This document shows, one piece after another, positions 16,542-24,545 of a stretch of 45,838 nucleotides of DNA (positions are counted from its first letter, which is position 1; each line of letters opens with the position of its first letter). A program made the position numbers and the translations under genes. The stretch is from contig NZ_JBASXK010000118.1 of NCBI RefSeq assembly GCF_049276915.1, positions 1 to 45,838 of the forward strand, in the 5' to 3' direction. The notes below the pieces were generated by a model that was not told the DNA's origin, did not search any database, and was given only the letters and a program-made list of their open reading frames with translations. The DNA comes from Aestuariivita sp049276915 (GTDB taxonomy: Bacteria; Pseudomonadota; Alphaproteobacteria; Rhodobacterales; Rhodobacteraceae).

Positions 16542-18022
16542 CTGAGCGCCTCGGCCACATGGGGGTGGCGCACGGTTTCCGAGCGTTCCAGGTCGGCAAT
16601 CGTGCGCGCCACGCGCAAGACCCGGTGATAGCCGCGCGCGGTCAGCCCGAAGCGATCGGCGGTTTTGCTCAGCAGGGCCTGACCCTCGGAGTCGGGGGTT
16701 GCGATCTCGTGCAGCATTTCACCCTCGGCGTCGGCATTGTGATGCATGGGGTGCCCCTGAAACCGGGTCTCCTGCAGGGCGCGCGCCGCGGCGACGCGCG
16801 CGGCAATCGTGGCCGAGCTTTCGCCATCGGCGGGCAGATCGAGATCGGACAGGGATACGGGGGGCACTTCGATGCGCAGATCAAAGCGGTCCATCAGCGG
16901 GCCCGAGATGCGCCCGAGGTAATCCTCACCGCAGACAGGTGCGCGCGAACAGGCGCGCTCGGGATCAGACAGATATCCGCATTTGCACGGGTTGGCGGCG
17001 GCCAGCAGCATGAAGCGGCAGGGATAGCGGATATGGGCATTGGCGCGCGCCACCATGACTTCGCCGGTTTCAATGGGCTGGCGCAGGGTTTCCAGCACGG
17101 TGCGGGCGAATTCGGGGAATTCATCCATGAACAGCACGCCGTTATGGGCAAGGCTGATCTCACCGGGTTTGGCCCCGCGCCCGCCGCCCACGATGGCCGC
17201 CATCGAGGCGGTGTGGTGGGGCTCGCGAAACGGACGGCTGCGGCTGATGCCGCCCTCTTTCAGCAGCCCGGCCAGCGAGTGGATCATCGAGGTTTCAAGG
17301 GCTTCGAACGGGGTGAGTGGGGGCAGGATGCCGGGCATGCGTGCGGCGATCATGGATTTCCCCGCGCCCGGTGTGCCCACCATCAGCAGATGGTGGCGCC
17401 CGGCGGCGGCGATTTCCAGCGCGCGTTTGGCGCGTTCCTGGCCTTTGACATCGCGCAGATCGCGCAGGCCCGTGTCCGATTGCACCTCGCCCGGCTGGGC
17501 CGGCTCCAGCGGTGCAAGGCCTGCATAATGCTGCACGACCTCGGTCAGGCTGGCGGCGGCCGTGACGCATGTGGCATCGACCCAGGCCGCCTCTGGCCCC
17601 GATCCGGCGGGGCACAACAGGGCGCGCCCATCTTCTGCCGCGCGCATCGCGGCGGGCAGCGCGCCCAGCACCGGCACAAGCGAGCCGTCCAGTGACAGTT
17701 CTCCCAGCGCGACGGTTGTCTCGATCACATCCGCAGGCAGGATATCCAGCGCACACAGCAGAGCGATGGCGATGGGCAGGTCGAAATGGCTGCCTTCCTT
17801 GGGCAGATCGGCGGGCGACAGGTTGACGGTGATCCGTTTGGACGGCAGCGCGATAGCCATGGATGTCAGGGCCGCACGGATGCGGTCGCGCGCCTCGCTC
17901 ACGGCCTTGTCGGGCAGCCCGACGATGGAAAACGCAGGCAGGCCCGGTGAAACGGCGCATTGAACTTCGACGGATCGCGCCTCCACCCCTTCGAAGGCGA
18001 CCGTGTAGGCGCGTGAGACCAT
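16511..18022 (-). CDS. comM: ComM-like Mg-chelatase-family AAA+ ATPase (YifB)
   Basis: 503 residues. An N-terminal Lon-S5-fold domain (AFSIVGLPDKAVSEARDRIRAAL, then LSPADLPKEGSHFDLPIA) precedes an AAA+ domain with Walker A GTPGAGKS (216-223), FREPHHTAS, the Walker B region GVLFMDEFPEF and LLAAANPCKCGYL. A C-terminal Mg-chelatase domain follows. ComM is a hexameric helicase promoting branch migration during integration of incoming DNA. In Rhodobacter capsulatus comM is needed for receiving gene-transfer-agent DNA and depends on CtrA. The ATG at 18022 follows a G-rich binding site. Its promoter region has two CtrA-type half-sites. Confidence 0.95.
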   Translation of the reverse strand: MVSRAYTVAFEGVEARSVEVQCAVSPGLPAFSIVGLPDKAVSEARDRIRAALTSMAIALPSKRITVNLSPADLPKEGSHFDLPIAIALLCALDILPADVIETTVALGELSLDGSLVPVLGALPAAMRAAEDGRALLCPAGSGPEAAWVDATCVTAAASLTEVVQHYAGLAPLEPAQPGEVQSDTGLRDLRDVKGQERAKRALEIAAAGRHHLLMVGTPGAGKSMIAARMPGILPPLTPFEALETSMIHSLAGLLKEGGISRSRPFREPHHTASMAAIVGGGRGAKPGEISLAHNGVLFMDEFPEFARTVLETLRQPIETGEVMVARANAHIRYPCRFMLLAAANPCKCGYLSDPERACSRAPVCGEDYLGRISGPLMDRFDLRIEVPPVSLSDLDLPADGESSATIAARVAAARALQETRFQGHPMHHNADAEGEMLHEIATPDSEGQALLSKTADRFGLTARGYHRVLRVARTIADLERSETVRHPHVAEALSYRMMGAKTL

Positions 18023-18041
18023 CCGCTTACCCCCGTGGACC

Positions 18042-18083
18042 ATGGTTAACGGGTAGGACGGAAGCATTGAGGAATGGTTAACG
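18042..18083 (-). promoter_or_regulatory. Two CtrA-type half-sites upstream of comM
   Basis: The 10-base sequence ATGGTTAACG occurs at 18042-18051 and again at 18074-18083, in the same orientation, 32 bases apart (about three helical turns). Read toward comM each is CGTTAACCAT, which contains TTAACCAT, the extended CtrA half-site known from Caulobacter. They lie 20-62 bases before the comM start. Binding is inferred, not shown. Confidence 0.55.
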
Positions 18084-18102
18084 CATCCTCGGATCCGCCG
18101 GT

Positions 18103-18783
18103 TCAGACCGGCCAGTCGTCGGCGGGCAGCTCAAGGCGATAGGGTTCGGGCACATAGGTCTTGCGCAGCCCCTCTGCGCGCCATCTTTGCACCGCCGGAT
18201 CGCTGATCAGGGCCATGGCATAGGCGCGGGCGGTGTCACTGACGGGCAGGCCATAGCCGATGATGCGCGCGGCAACCGGGGTATAGAACACATCCGCCAG
18301 AGTATAGCTGCCAAAGAGCCAGCCCTGCGCCGCCCCCGATACCGTGCGGGCATGGGACCACAGGGTTTCGATGCGCTGAAGGTCGCCCAGAACCTCGGGC
18401 GCGGGCTGAAACCCGCGATAGGCGCGCAACAGCTGCATCGGGCAAGCGCTGCGCAGGGCCGAAAAACCGGCACACATTTCGGCACAGAGCCAGCGGGCGG
18501 TGGCGCGCTGGGCGGGGTCCTGCGGCCAGAGACCGGCATCGGGGTGACGCTCGGCAAGGGTTTCGGCCATGGCGAGGGTTTCGCCGACCACGCAGCCATC
18601 GGGGGTGCGCATCGCCGGGACCAGCCGCGCCGGTGCAAGATCGGCCAGATCCTGCGCCATGGTGCCGGAATAAAGCCTCACCAGATGGGTGCGCATGGGC
18701 AGGTTGAATTTCTCGAATATCAGCCAGCCGCGCAGGGACCAGCTCGAGAAGGTTCTGTCACCGATGTAAAGATCATATGTCAT
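18103..18783 (-). CDS. Glutathione S-transferase family protein
   Basis: 226 residues with a thioredoxin-fold N-terminal half (FSSWSLRGWLIFEKF, where Ser is the likely glutathione-contacting residue; then LVPAMRTPDG, the cis-Pro region, and ETLAMAETLAE) and an all-helical C-terminal half (GSYTLADVFYTPVAAR, the N-capping box region). It would conjugate or bind glutathione; the substrate is unknown. It is a single gene between comM and the histidine phosphatase, 80 bp from the comM start. Confidence 0.9.
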   Translation of the reverse strand: MTYDLYIGDRTFSSWSLRGWLIFEKFNLPMRTHLVRLYSGTMAQDLADLAPARLVPAMRTPDGCVVGETLAMAETLAERHPDAGLWPQDPAQRATARWLCAEMCAGFSALRSACPMQLLRAYRGFQPAPEVLGDLQRIETLWSHARTVSGAAQGWLFGSYTLADVFYTPVAARIIGYGLPVSDTARAYAMALISDPAVQRWRAEGLRKTYVPEPYRLELPADDWPV

Positions 18784-18843
18784 GGCGCATAGATTAGATC
18801 GGCCCTGCGCCAGAGGGGAAATGTTAAATTGTGTCCCCTGACA

Positions 18844-19422
18844 TCACGGGAGGTGATTGATCCGGCCCAGATGCCAGCGCTGCCCGTCAAACTGCATATC
18901 GGTGACGGACAAAGGGTCGATCTTGTGCCTCAGCACCTCGGCGGCCTGCACGCCCAGAGCGCGTTGCACCTGGGTCAGGATCACGCCGAAATGGGCCACG
19001 GCGATGATATGGCCGCTGCTGTGACGGGTGTTGAGATCATCAACGACACGGGCGACGCGGGCCGCGCTCTGGTTCCAGGTTTCCCCGCCCGGAGGCGCGA
19101 TGTCGCCGGGTTTCTCCCAATAGGCGCGGCTGAGTTCGGGATGGGTTTCGGCGATCTCGCTGAAATGCCTGCCGTCCCAGTCGCCAAAGTGGAATTCGCG
19201 CAGGTCGGGTTGATCGGGCAGGCGGGTGCGCCCCTTGGACACGGTGTCGGCAGTGGCCGAGGCGCGGATCAGATCCGAGGCGATGACAAGCGCCTGATCG
19301 GGCAGATGGGCGTTCAGCCGGGCGATTTGCGCGGTGTCGGACAGATCGGCAGGCACATCGCGCCAGCCGACGAAGTTTTTCTCGTGGGTCGGGCCATGGC
19401 GGATCCAGTGCCAGGTGATCAT
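18844..19422 (-). CDS. Histidine phosphatase family protein, possible alpha-ribazole phosphatase
   Basis: 192 residues. The phosphoglycerate-mutase-like signature is WIRHGPT, with the phosphorylated His at position 9; DLREFHFGDWDG and VAHFGVI supply the other active-site residues. Its start overlaps the cobU stop in an ATGA arrangement, so it is translated with cobU. This context suggests the CobC-type role of removing phosphate from alpha-ribazole phosphate in cobalamin synthesis, but the sequence alone does not prove it. The open frame extends to 19602; the extra 60 residues are an Arg-rich shadow of cobU. Confidence 0.85.
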   Translation of the reverse strand: MITWHWIRHGPTHEKNFVGWRDVPADLSDTAQIARLNAHLPDQALVIASDLIRASATADTVSKGRTRLPDQPDLREFHFGDWDGRHFSEIAETHPELSRAYWEKPGDIAPPGGETWNQSAARVARVVDDLNTRHSSGHIIAVAHFGVILTQVQRALGVQAAEVLRHKIDPLSVTDMQFDGQRWHLGRINHLP

Positions 19423-19940
19423 GGCATCTGCCCCTTGAGGACCTGCGGCAGGCCCGCGGTGACCTTGATGGCGAGAATCGATTGCTCGGCAAGGGCGATA
19501 TTCAGGCGGCCCTGGGCCTCGCGGAAGCGGCGCGCGAGGGCGTTTTCGGGCACAATGCCTTCGCCGACCTCGTTTGTGACGACGATTACGGGACATGCAC
19601 AATTTTTAAGCGCATCCAGCAAATCCGCCTGCGCGGCACCAAGGTCCGTGCCCTCGCTCAGCATGTGGTTGGAAAGCCATAAGGTCGCGCAATCAAACAG
19701 AACTATGTCTGCGGCAGCCTGTCGCAGGGCATCGGCCGCGTTCAGCGGAGCCTCGATCGTGTGCCAGCCAGAAAGGCGCCGATCCTGGTGCTGTGCCACC
19801 TTTTGGGCCATCTCTTCATCAAAGATTTGTGCGGTCGCGACATAAAGCTTTGTGTTTCCATGATTTTCCGCTAGCGTCTCGGCAAGACGCGACTTGCCAG
19901 AAGCAGCCCCGCCGATAATCAAGGTGAGTTCTGGCAACAA
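19419..19940 (-). CDS. cobU: Adenosylcobinamide kinase / guanylyltransferase
   Basis: About 173 residues. CobU phosphorylates adenosylcobinamide and transfers GMP to it late in B12 synthesis. The P-loop is GGAASGKS (10-17) near the N-terminus, followed by YVATAQ, WHTIEAP and the signature TNEVGEGIVPE. No ATG fits; the start is a TTG at 19940 or 19937. TTG 19940 has AGAAGG 8 bases upstream, so I use it. The open frame reaches 20057 but would then run through the divergent rpoH promoter. No cobalamin riboswitch is seen. Confidence 0.9.
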   Translation of the reverse strand: MLPELTLIIGGAASGKSRLAETLAENHGNTKLYVATAQIFDEEMAQKVAQHQDRRLSGWHTIEAPLNAADALRQAAADIVLFDCATLWLSNHMLSEGTDLGAAQADLLDALKNCACPVIVVTNEVGEGIVPENALARRFREAQGRLNIALAEQSILAIKVTAGLPQVLKGQMP

Positions 19941-19957
19941 ATTTCTGGCCTTCTTGG

Positions 19958-19983
19958 TGATCCAATTCGGTCCGATCTGCGTA
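19958..19983 (+). promoter_or_regulatory. Candidate ECF (RpoE-type) promoter of rpoH
   Basis: TGATCC at 19958-19963 and CGTA at 19980-19983 are separated by 16 bases. This resembles promoters used by the RpoE-ChrR (ECF11) sigma factor of Rhodobacter sphaeroides, which controls rpoHII in the singlet-oxygen response. Transcription would start near 19990, leaving a leader of about 60 nt. The site also lies in the upstream region of the divergent cobU. Confidence 0.55.
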
Positions 19984-20007
19984 CTTAGTTCAGGAGCGCA
20001 AAACAAG

Positions 20008-20025
20008 GTGCACCGAAAAGTGCAC
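20008..20025 (+). other. Hairpin in the predicted rpoH mRNA leader
   Basis: GTGCAC, CGAAAA loop, GTGCAC: a perfect 6-bp stem between the candidate promoter and the rpoH ribosome binding site (AGGGGG at 20040-20045). It does not itself cover the binding site. Its role, if any, is unknown. Confidence 0.4.
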
Positions 20026-20050
20026 TGACCGTCATCTACAGGGGGATGAT

Positions 20051-20929
20051 ATGGCACTGGACTCTTCTACTGACATGTCGCTGTCGCGGCGGGCTATGAA
20101 AGCCGAGCTTTTGGACGCGGAAACGGAACTGAAGCTTGCCTATGCATGGCGTGACCATCGCGATGAACAGGCACTGCATCGCCTGATTACCGCTTACATG
20201 CGCCTGGCGATCTCAATGGCTTCGAAATTCAAACGCTACGGCGCGCCGATGAACGATCTGATCCAGGAAGCTGGCTTGGGTCTGATGAAAGCGGCGGACA
20301 AATTCGATCCGGATCGCGGTGTGCGGTTCTCGACCTATGCGGTCTGGTGGATCAAGGCGTCGATCCAGGATTACGTCATGCGCAACTGGTCCATGGTGCG
20401 GACCGGCTCGACCTCGTCGCAGAAATCGCTGTTCTTCAACATGCGCCGCGTTCAGGCACGCCTTGAACGCGAGGCGCAAGCCGCGGGCGAGACGCTGGAC
20501 AAGCATCAGCTGCACCAGATGATCTCGACCGAGATCGGCGTGCCGCTGCATGACGTGGTGATGATGGAAGGACGTCTTTCAGGCTCGGATTACTCGTTGA
20601 ACGCGACGCAATCGGTCGATGATGAGGGCCGGGAGTGGATCGACGCGCTGGAAGATGACAGCGCGCAGGCGGCCGAACTGGTCGAAGACAGCCATGACAC
20701 CGAACAGCTGCGCGAATGGTTGCTGGCGGCGATGGCTGCGCTGAATGAGCGCGAACGCTTCATCGTACGCGAGCGCAAGCTGCGCGATGATCCGCGCACC
20801 CTGGAAAGCCTGGGCGACGAACTTGGCCTGTCCAAGGAGCGCGTGCGCCAGCTTGAAGCGGCGGCTTTCGGCAAGATGCGCAAGAGCCTTGAAGCGCAAT
20901 CGCGCGAGGTGCAGCACTTCCTTCTATGA
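20051..20929 (+). CDS. rpoH: RNA polymerase sigma-32 factor, probably RpoH2
   Basis: 292 residues. Region 2 contains DLIQEAGLGLMKAADKFDP and RFSTYAVWWIKASIQDYVMRNWS. The RpoH box follows as QKSLFFNMRR (124-133), which separates RpoH from housekeeping sigma factors. Region 4.2 is a helix-turn-helix, TLESLGDELGLSKERVRQLE. Rhodobacteria have two RpoH proteins: RpoHI for heat shock, and RpoHII mainly for singlet-oxygen and related stress. The ECF-like promoter and overall feel of the sequence suggest RpoH2, but I could not align the two. The ATG at 20051 has AGGGGG just upstream. It overlaps the ChaN-like gene by 4 bp. Confidence 0.94.
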   Translation: MALDSSTDMSLSRRAMKAELLDAETELKLAYAWRDHRDEQALHRLITAYMRLAISMASKFKRYGAPMNDLIQEAGLGLMKAADKFDPDRGVRFSTYAVWWIKASIQDYVMRNWSMVRTGSTSSQKSLFFNMRRVQARLEREAQAAGETLDKHQLHQMISTEIGVPLHDVVMMEGRLSGSDYSLNATQSVDDEGREWIDALEDDSAQAAELVEDSHDTEQLREWLLAAMAALNERERFIVRERKLRDDPRTLESLGDELGLSKERVRQLEAAAFGKMRKSLEAQSREVQHFLL

Positions 20930-21741
20930 GGGGCGTCTTTCCCCTGATCGCCGCGCTTGCCGTGGCTCTTGCCGCCCCTGTCGGGGCGGTTTCTCTTTCC
21001 GAGGCCTCGCTGTCGCGCATGGATGATGCCGAGATCATCCTGCTGGGAGAGGTGCATGACAATCCCTCCCATCACGCAGCACAGGCGGACCTTGTGGCGC
21101 GCATTGCCCCGCGTGCGGTGGTCTATGAGATGCTCAGCCCCGAGCAGGCAGGGCTGGTCACGCCCCAGCTGCTGGGCGACGCCGATGCCCTGGCCATGGC
21201 GTTGGACTGGTCCCAGAGCGGCTGGCCGGATTTTGCCATGTATCACCCGATTTTCCTAGCGGCCCCTGACTCGGTCGTCTTCGGCGCGGCGGTGCCGCGT
21301 GCTGCGGCACGCGCCTCGATGCAAAGCGGTATCGCGGCGGCCTTCGGGCCCGAGGCGGCGGTGTTCGGGCTGGCTGATCCCCTGAGCGAGACCGAGCAGG
21401 CGCAGCGCGAAGCCCTGCAGTTTGACGCCCATTGCGAGGCCTTGCCGCGCGATCTGTTGCCGACGATGGTGGATATCCAGCGCCTGCGCGATGCGCGTCT
21501 TGCGCAGGAGGCGCTGATCGCCCTTGAGCGCACCGGCGGGCCGGTGGTGGTGATCACCGGCAATGGCCATGCGCGCGCCGATTGGGGCGTGCCGCGCTTT
21601 CTGCGCCAGGTGCGCGGCGGGGTTCGGATCTTCAGCCTTGGCCAGACCGAGGACGGGGCGGTGTTGCCCGGTGCCTTTGATGCGGTGCTGGATGCGCCCT
21701 CGGTCGCGCGCCCGGACCCGTGCGATGCCTTTCGCAACTGA
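20926..21741 (+). CDS. ChaN-family protein with signal peptide
   Basis: 271 residues. The N-terminal 20 or so residues form a signal peptide without an obvious lipobox. ILLGEVHDNPSHHAAQ and the later GNGHARADWGVPRFL are typical of the ChaN/Tiki-like family, in which His and Glu residues sit in a cavity; a Campylobacter homologue binds haem. The protein is likely periplasmic, and its activity is unproven. It starts within the rpoH stop codon (ATGA), so it is translated with the sigma factor and probably belongs to the same stress response. A strong hairpin follows its stop codon. Confidence 0.85.
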   Translation: MRGVFPLIAALAVALAAPVGAVSLSEASLSRMDDAEIILLGEVHDNPSHHAAQADLVARIAPRAVVYEMLSPEQAGLVTPQLLGDADALAMALDWSQSGWPDFAMYHPIFLAAPDSVVFGAAVPRAAARASMQSGIAAAFGPEAAVFGLADPLSETEQAQREALQFDAHCEALPRDLLPTMVDIQRLRDARLAQEALIALERTGGPVVVITGNGHARADWGVPRFLRQVRGGVRIFSLGQTEDGAVLPGAFDAVLDAPSVARPDPCDAFRN

Positions 21742-21774
21742 CAATCGGCCGAGTGGATTGCCACTGGTCGATTG
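21742..21774 (+). terminator. Strong hairpin directly after the ChaN-like gene (terminator or processing site)
   Basis: The arms are 21742-21750 plus 21752-21756 and 21761-21774, around an ATTG loop, with one bulged G and one G-U pair: a stem of about 14 bp starting right after the TGA. No T-tract follows, so it may stop transcription with Rho, or instead protect the rpoH-chaN message. coaBC starts 49 bases further on. Confidence 0.6.
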
Positions 21775-21823
21775 GGCGCGGCTTGCCTATGGTCGGGGCG
21801 TTGCAACAGAACCCTGAGGCGCC

Positions 21824-23020
21824 ATGCTGACTGGTAAACGCATTTTGCTGATCATCGGCGGCGGGATCGCCGCCTACAAGTCTTTGGAGTTGATCCGCAG
21901 GCTGGCCGAGCGCGGGGCCTCGGTCGCGCCGGTGCTGACGCGCGCCGCGGAAGAATTCGTCACGCCGCTGTCGGTCTCGGCACTGGCGGGCGTCAAGGTA
22001 CATCGCGACCTGTTCGACCTGACCGACGAAGCCGAGATGGGCCATATCCAGCTGTCACGCTCGGCGGATCTGATCGTTGTGGCTCCGGCCACGGCGGATC
22101 TGATGGCCAAGATGGCGCAGGGACTGGCGGGCGATCTGGCCTCGACGCTGCTCTTGGCGACAGATACGCCGGTTCTGCTGGCCCCTGCGATGAATGTGCG
22201 GATGTGGGATCACCCGGCCACCCGGCGCAACCGCGCCACGCTTGCCGGTGATGGCGTGGCCTTTGTCGGACCCAATGAAGGCGATATGGCCTGTGGTGAA
22301 TTCGGGCCCGGGCGCATGTCGGAACCGATGGAGATCGTCGCCGCGATCGAGGCGCAGTTTGCCCATGGACCGCTGAGCGGCAAGCGGGTGCTGGTCACCT
22401 CGGGGCCGACTCATGAGCCGATTGACCCGGTGCGCTATATCGCCAACCGCTCATCCGGGGCGCAGGGCACGGCGGTGGCGCGGGCCCTGGCGGATCTGGG
22501 CGCGCATGTGGTCTTCGTGACCGGACCGGCCAGCGTGCCGCCGCCTGCGGGCGTCGAGGTGATCGCGGTGCAAAGCGCAGCCGAGATGGCGCAAGCCGTG
22601 CAGGCGGCCCTGCCGGTGGATGCCGGTGTCTTTGCGGCCGCCGTGGCGGACTGGCGCGTGGCGCAGGCTTCGGATCGCAAGCTGAAGAAATCGAAGGATG
22701 GTCTGCCGGTTCTGGAATTTGCCGAGAACCCCGATATTCTGGCCACGGTGGCGCAGATGGGTGCAGGGCGGCCCCGGCTTGTGGTGGGCTTTGCCGCCGA
22801 AACCCATGATGTCGAGGCCCACGCCACGGCCAAGCGCCTGCGCAAGGGCTGTGACTGGATCGTGGCCAATGATGTCAGCCCGGCCACGGGCATCATGGGG
22901 GGCAGCGAGAATGCCGTGACCCTGATCAGCGATGCGGGATCGGAGGTCTGGCCGCGTATGTCCAAGGATGCGGTCGCGCGCCAACTGGCCGAGCGGATCG
23001 CGGCGGCGTTGAATGGCTGA
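21824..23020 (+). CDS. coaBC: Bifunctional phosphopantothenoylcysteine decarboxylase / phosphopantothenate-cysteine ligase
   Basis: 398 residues. CoaBC performs two successive steps of coenzyme A synthesis. The N-terminal flavoprotein decarboxylase half has LLIIGGGIAAYKSLELIRRL, the conserved substrate-binding LAPAMNVRMW and a flavin-binding APATADLMAKM. The C-terminal CoaB half has LVTSGPTHEPIDPVRYIANRSSGAQG and the late lysine-rich KLKKSKD. The ATG at 21824 follows GAGGC. It overlaps dut by 8 bp, so the two are co-transcribed. Confidence 0.97.
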   Translation: MLTGKRILLIIGGGIAAYKSLELIRRLAERGASVAPVLTRAAEEFVTPLSVSALAGVKVHRDLFDLTDEAEMGHIQLSRSADLIVVAPATADLMAKMAQGLAGDLASTLLLATDTPVLLAPAMNVRMWDHPATRRNRATLAGDGVAFVGPNEGDMACGEFGPGRMSEPMEIVAAIEAQFAHGPLSGKRVLVTSGPTHEPIDPVRYIANRSSGAQGTAVARALADLGAHVVFVTGPASVPPPAGVEVIAVQSAAEMAQAVQAALPVDAGVFAAAVADWRVAQASDRKLKKSKDGLPVLEFAENPDILATVAQMGAGRPRLVVGFAAETHDVEAHATAKRLRKGCDWIVANDVSPATGIMGGSENAVTLISDAGSEVWPRMSKDAVARQLAERIAAALNG

Positions 23021-23474
23021 TGCGGTGGTGATCCGGGTCACGCGGGATGCGGGCTTTGATGCCGCGGTGCCCTTGCCCGCCTATGAAACCGCCGGGGCGG
23101 CGGGGGCCGATATCCGCGCCAATCTGCCGGATGGAGATGTGCTGCTGGAGCCGGGCGCGCGGGCGCTGATTTCCACCGGGCTGCGGATCGAGATCCCCGA
23201 GGGCTTCGAGGTGCAGATCCGGCCCCGCTCGGGGCTGGCGCTGAAGCATGGGATCACTTTGCCCAATGCGCCGGGGACCATCGACAGCGACTATCGCGGC
23301 CCTCTGGGTGTGATCGTGATGAATGCCGGTGACGCGCCCTTTGTCGTGGAACATGGCGCGCGCATTGCCCAGATCGTCGTCGCGCCGGTGGTACAGGCAG
23401 AATTCGCGCTAGATAGCGGGTTGAGCGAGACCGCGCGCGGGGCGGGCGGCTTTGGATCAACGGGGACGAACTGA
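23013..23474 (+). CDS. dut: dUTP diphosphatase
   Basis: 153 residues, a trimeric dUTPase that makes dUMP and keeps uracil out of DNA. All five family motifs are visible: AGADIRA; PRSGLALKHGI; NAPGTIDSDYRGPLGVIVMN; HGARIAQIVVAP; and the glycine-rich C-terminal arm RGAGGFGSTG. The overlaps with coaBC (8 bp) and with the E1-like gene (one base, TGATG) indicate one operon. coaBC-dut linkage is widespread. Confidence 0.97.
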   Translation: MADAVVIRVTRDAGFDAAVPLPAYETAGAAGADIRANLPDGDVLLEPGARALISTGLRIEIPEGFEVQIRPRSGLALKHGITLPNAPGTIDSDYRGPLGVIVMNAGDAPFVVEHGARIAQIVVAPVVQAEFALDSGLSETARGAGGFGSTGTN

Positions 23475-24535
23475 TGCTTCTGGTCTTGGCAATGGCGGCG
23501 ATGCTCTGGGGCATCGGTGCGGCGATGGGGGCACCCACCCGGGCACGGCTGATGATGATCGGGATGCTGTATGTCGGCGTTCTGATCCTGCAGCTGCTGT
23601 TGCCCGAGGGCCATGCGTTGCGCATGGCGACGGGGGAATCTCCGGCGCTCTGGCTGTTGATCGGCGGGTTCGTGGTGCTGACACTGATCTATCGCCGGGG
23701 TCTGGGCGCGCTGCGCCGCCGGGCCGAGGCGCGCGAGGCCGCTGCCGCTCCGCCCAAGGCGGCGGGGACGTTCTCCGAGGTCGAACTGAACCGCTATGCG
23801 CGCCATATCGTGCTGCGCGAGATCGGTGGGGCGGGGCAGAAAAAGCTCAAACAGGCGCGCGTTCTGGTGATCGGTGCCGGGGGCCTGGGGGCACCGGCGC
23901 TGCAATATCTGGCGGCTGCGGGTGTGGGGATCATCGGGGTGATCGATGACGACGTGGTGGACAATGCCAATCTGCAACGCCAGGTGATCCACCGCGACGC
24001 CGATATCGGTCTGCCCAAGGTGTTTTCCGCTCAGGCCGCGATGATGGCGCAGAACCCGTTCATCGAGGTGCGCCCCTACAAGCGGCGGCTGGACGAGACC
24101 AGCGCGCGCGAGCTGTTTGACGCCTATGATCTGATCCTGGACGGGACGGATAACTTCGAAACGCGCTATCTTGCGAACAGGACTGCTGTGGCGGCAGGCA
24201 AGCCGTTGATTTCAGGGGCCTTGTCGCAATGGGAGGGACAGCTGAGCGTGTTTGATCCTGCATCCGGCGCGCCCTGTTATCAATGTATTTTCCCCGAGGC
24301 TCCGGCAGAGGGGCTGGCCCCGTCCTGCGCCGAGGCCGGCGTGATCGGCCCCTTGCCCGGGGTGATCGGGTCGATGATGGCAGTCGAGGCGATCAAGGTG
24401 ATCACCGGCGCGGGCCATGCGATGCGCGGTGAGATGCTGATCTATGACGCGCTTTGGGGCGAGACCCGCAAGATCGGGCTGGAGCGACGCGCGGATTGTC
24501 CGATCTGCGCACCGGATCTCGCGCGCGCGGTCTGA
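23474..24535 (+). CDS. Membrane-anchored MoeB/ThiF/HesA-family E1-like adenylyltransferase
   Basis: 353 residues. Residues 1-75 contain two or three hydrophobic helices (starting MLLVLAMAAMLWGIGAAMG). A charged linker (about 80-97) leads to a complete E1-like domain: FSEVELNRYARHIVL, the nucleotide loop VIGAGGLGAPALQYLAAAG, DDDVVDNANLQRQVIH, DGTDNFETRYLAN and GALSQWEGQLSVF. Zinc is held by CYQC and the late CPIC. These enzymes adenylate the C-terminal Gly-Gly of small ubiquitin-like sulfur carriers (MoaD, ThiS). No rhodanese domain is present. The anchor is unlike the soluble E. coli enzymes. It is the last gene of the coaBC-dut operon; a hairpin follows the stop. Confidence 0.9.
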   Translation: MLLVLAMAAMLWGIGAAMGAPTRARLMMIGMLYVGVLILQLLLPEGHALRMATGESPALWLLIGGFVVLTLIYRRGLGALRRRAEAREAAAAPPKAAGTFSEVELNRYARHIVLREIGGAGQKKLKQARVLVIGAGGLGAPALQYLAAAGVGIIGVIDDDVVDNANLQRQVIHRDADIGLPKVFSAQAAMMAQNPFIEVRPYKRRLDETSARELFDAYDLILDGTDNFETRYLANRTAVAAGKPLISGALSQWEGQLSVFDPASGAPCYQCIFPEAPAEGLAPSCAEAGVIGPLPGVIGSMMAVEAIKVITGAGHAMRGEMLIYDALWGETRKIGLERRADCPICAPDLARAV

Positions 24536-24545
24536 GCCGATGGTA

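Noticed and set aside
19941..20050. Possible cobalamin riboswitch before cobU
   Set aside because: The region is only about 110 bases and lacks a recognisable B12-box.
19941..20057. N-terminal extension of cobU into the rpoH upstream region
   Set aside because: It would place 39 non-family residues before the P-loop; a TTG start with a good binding site fits the family length.
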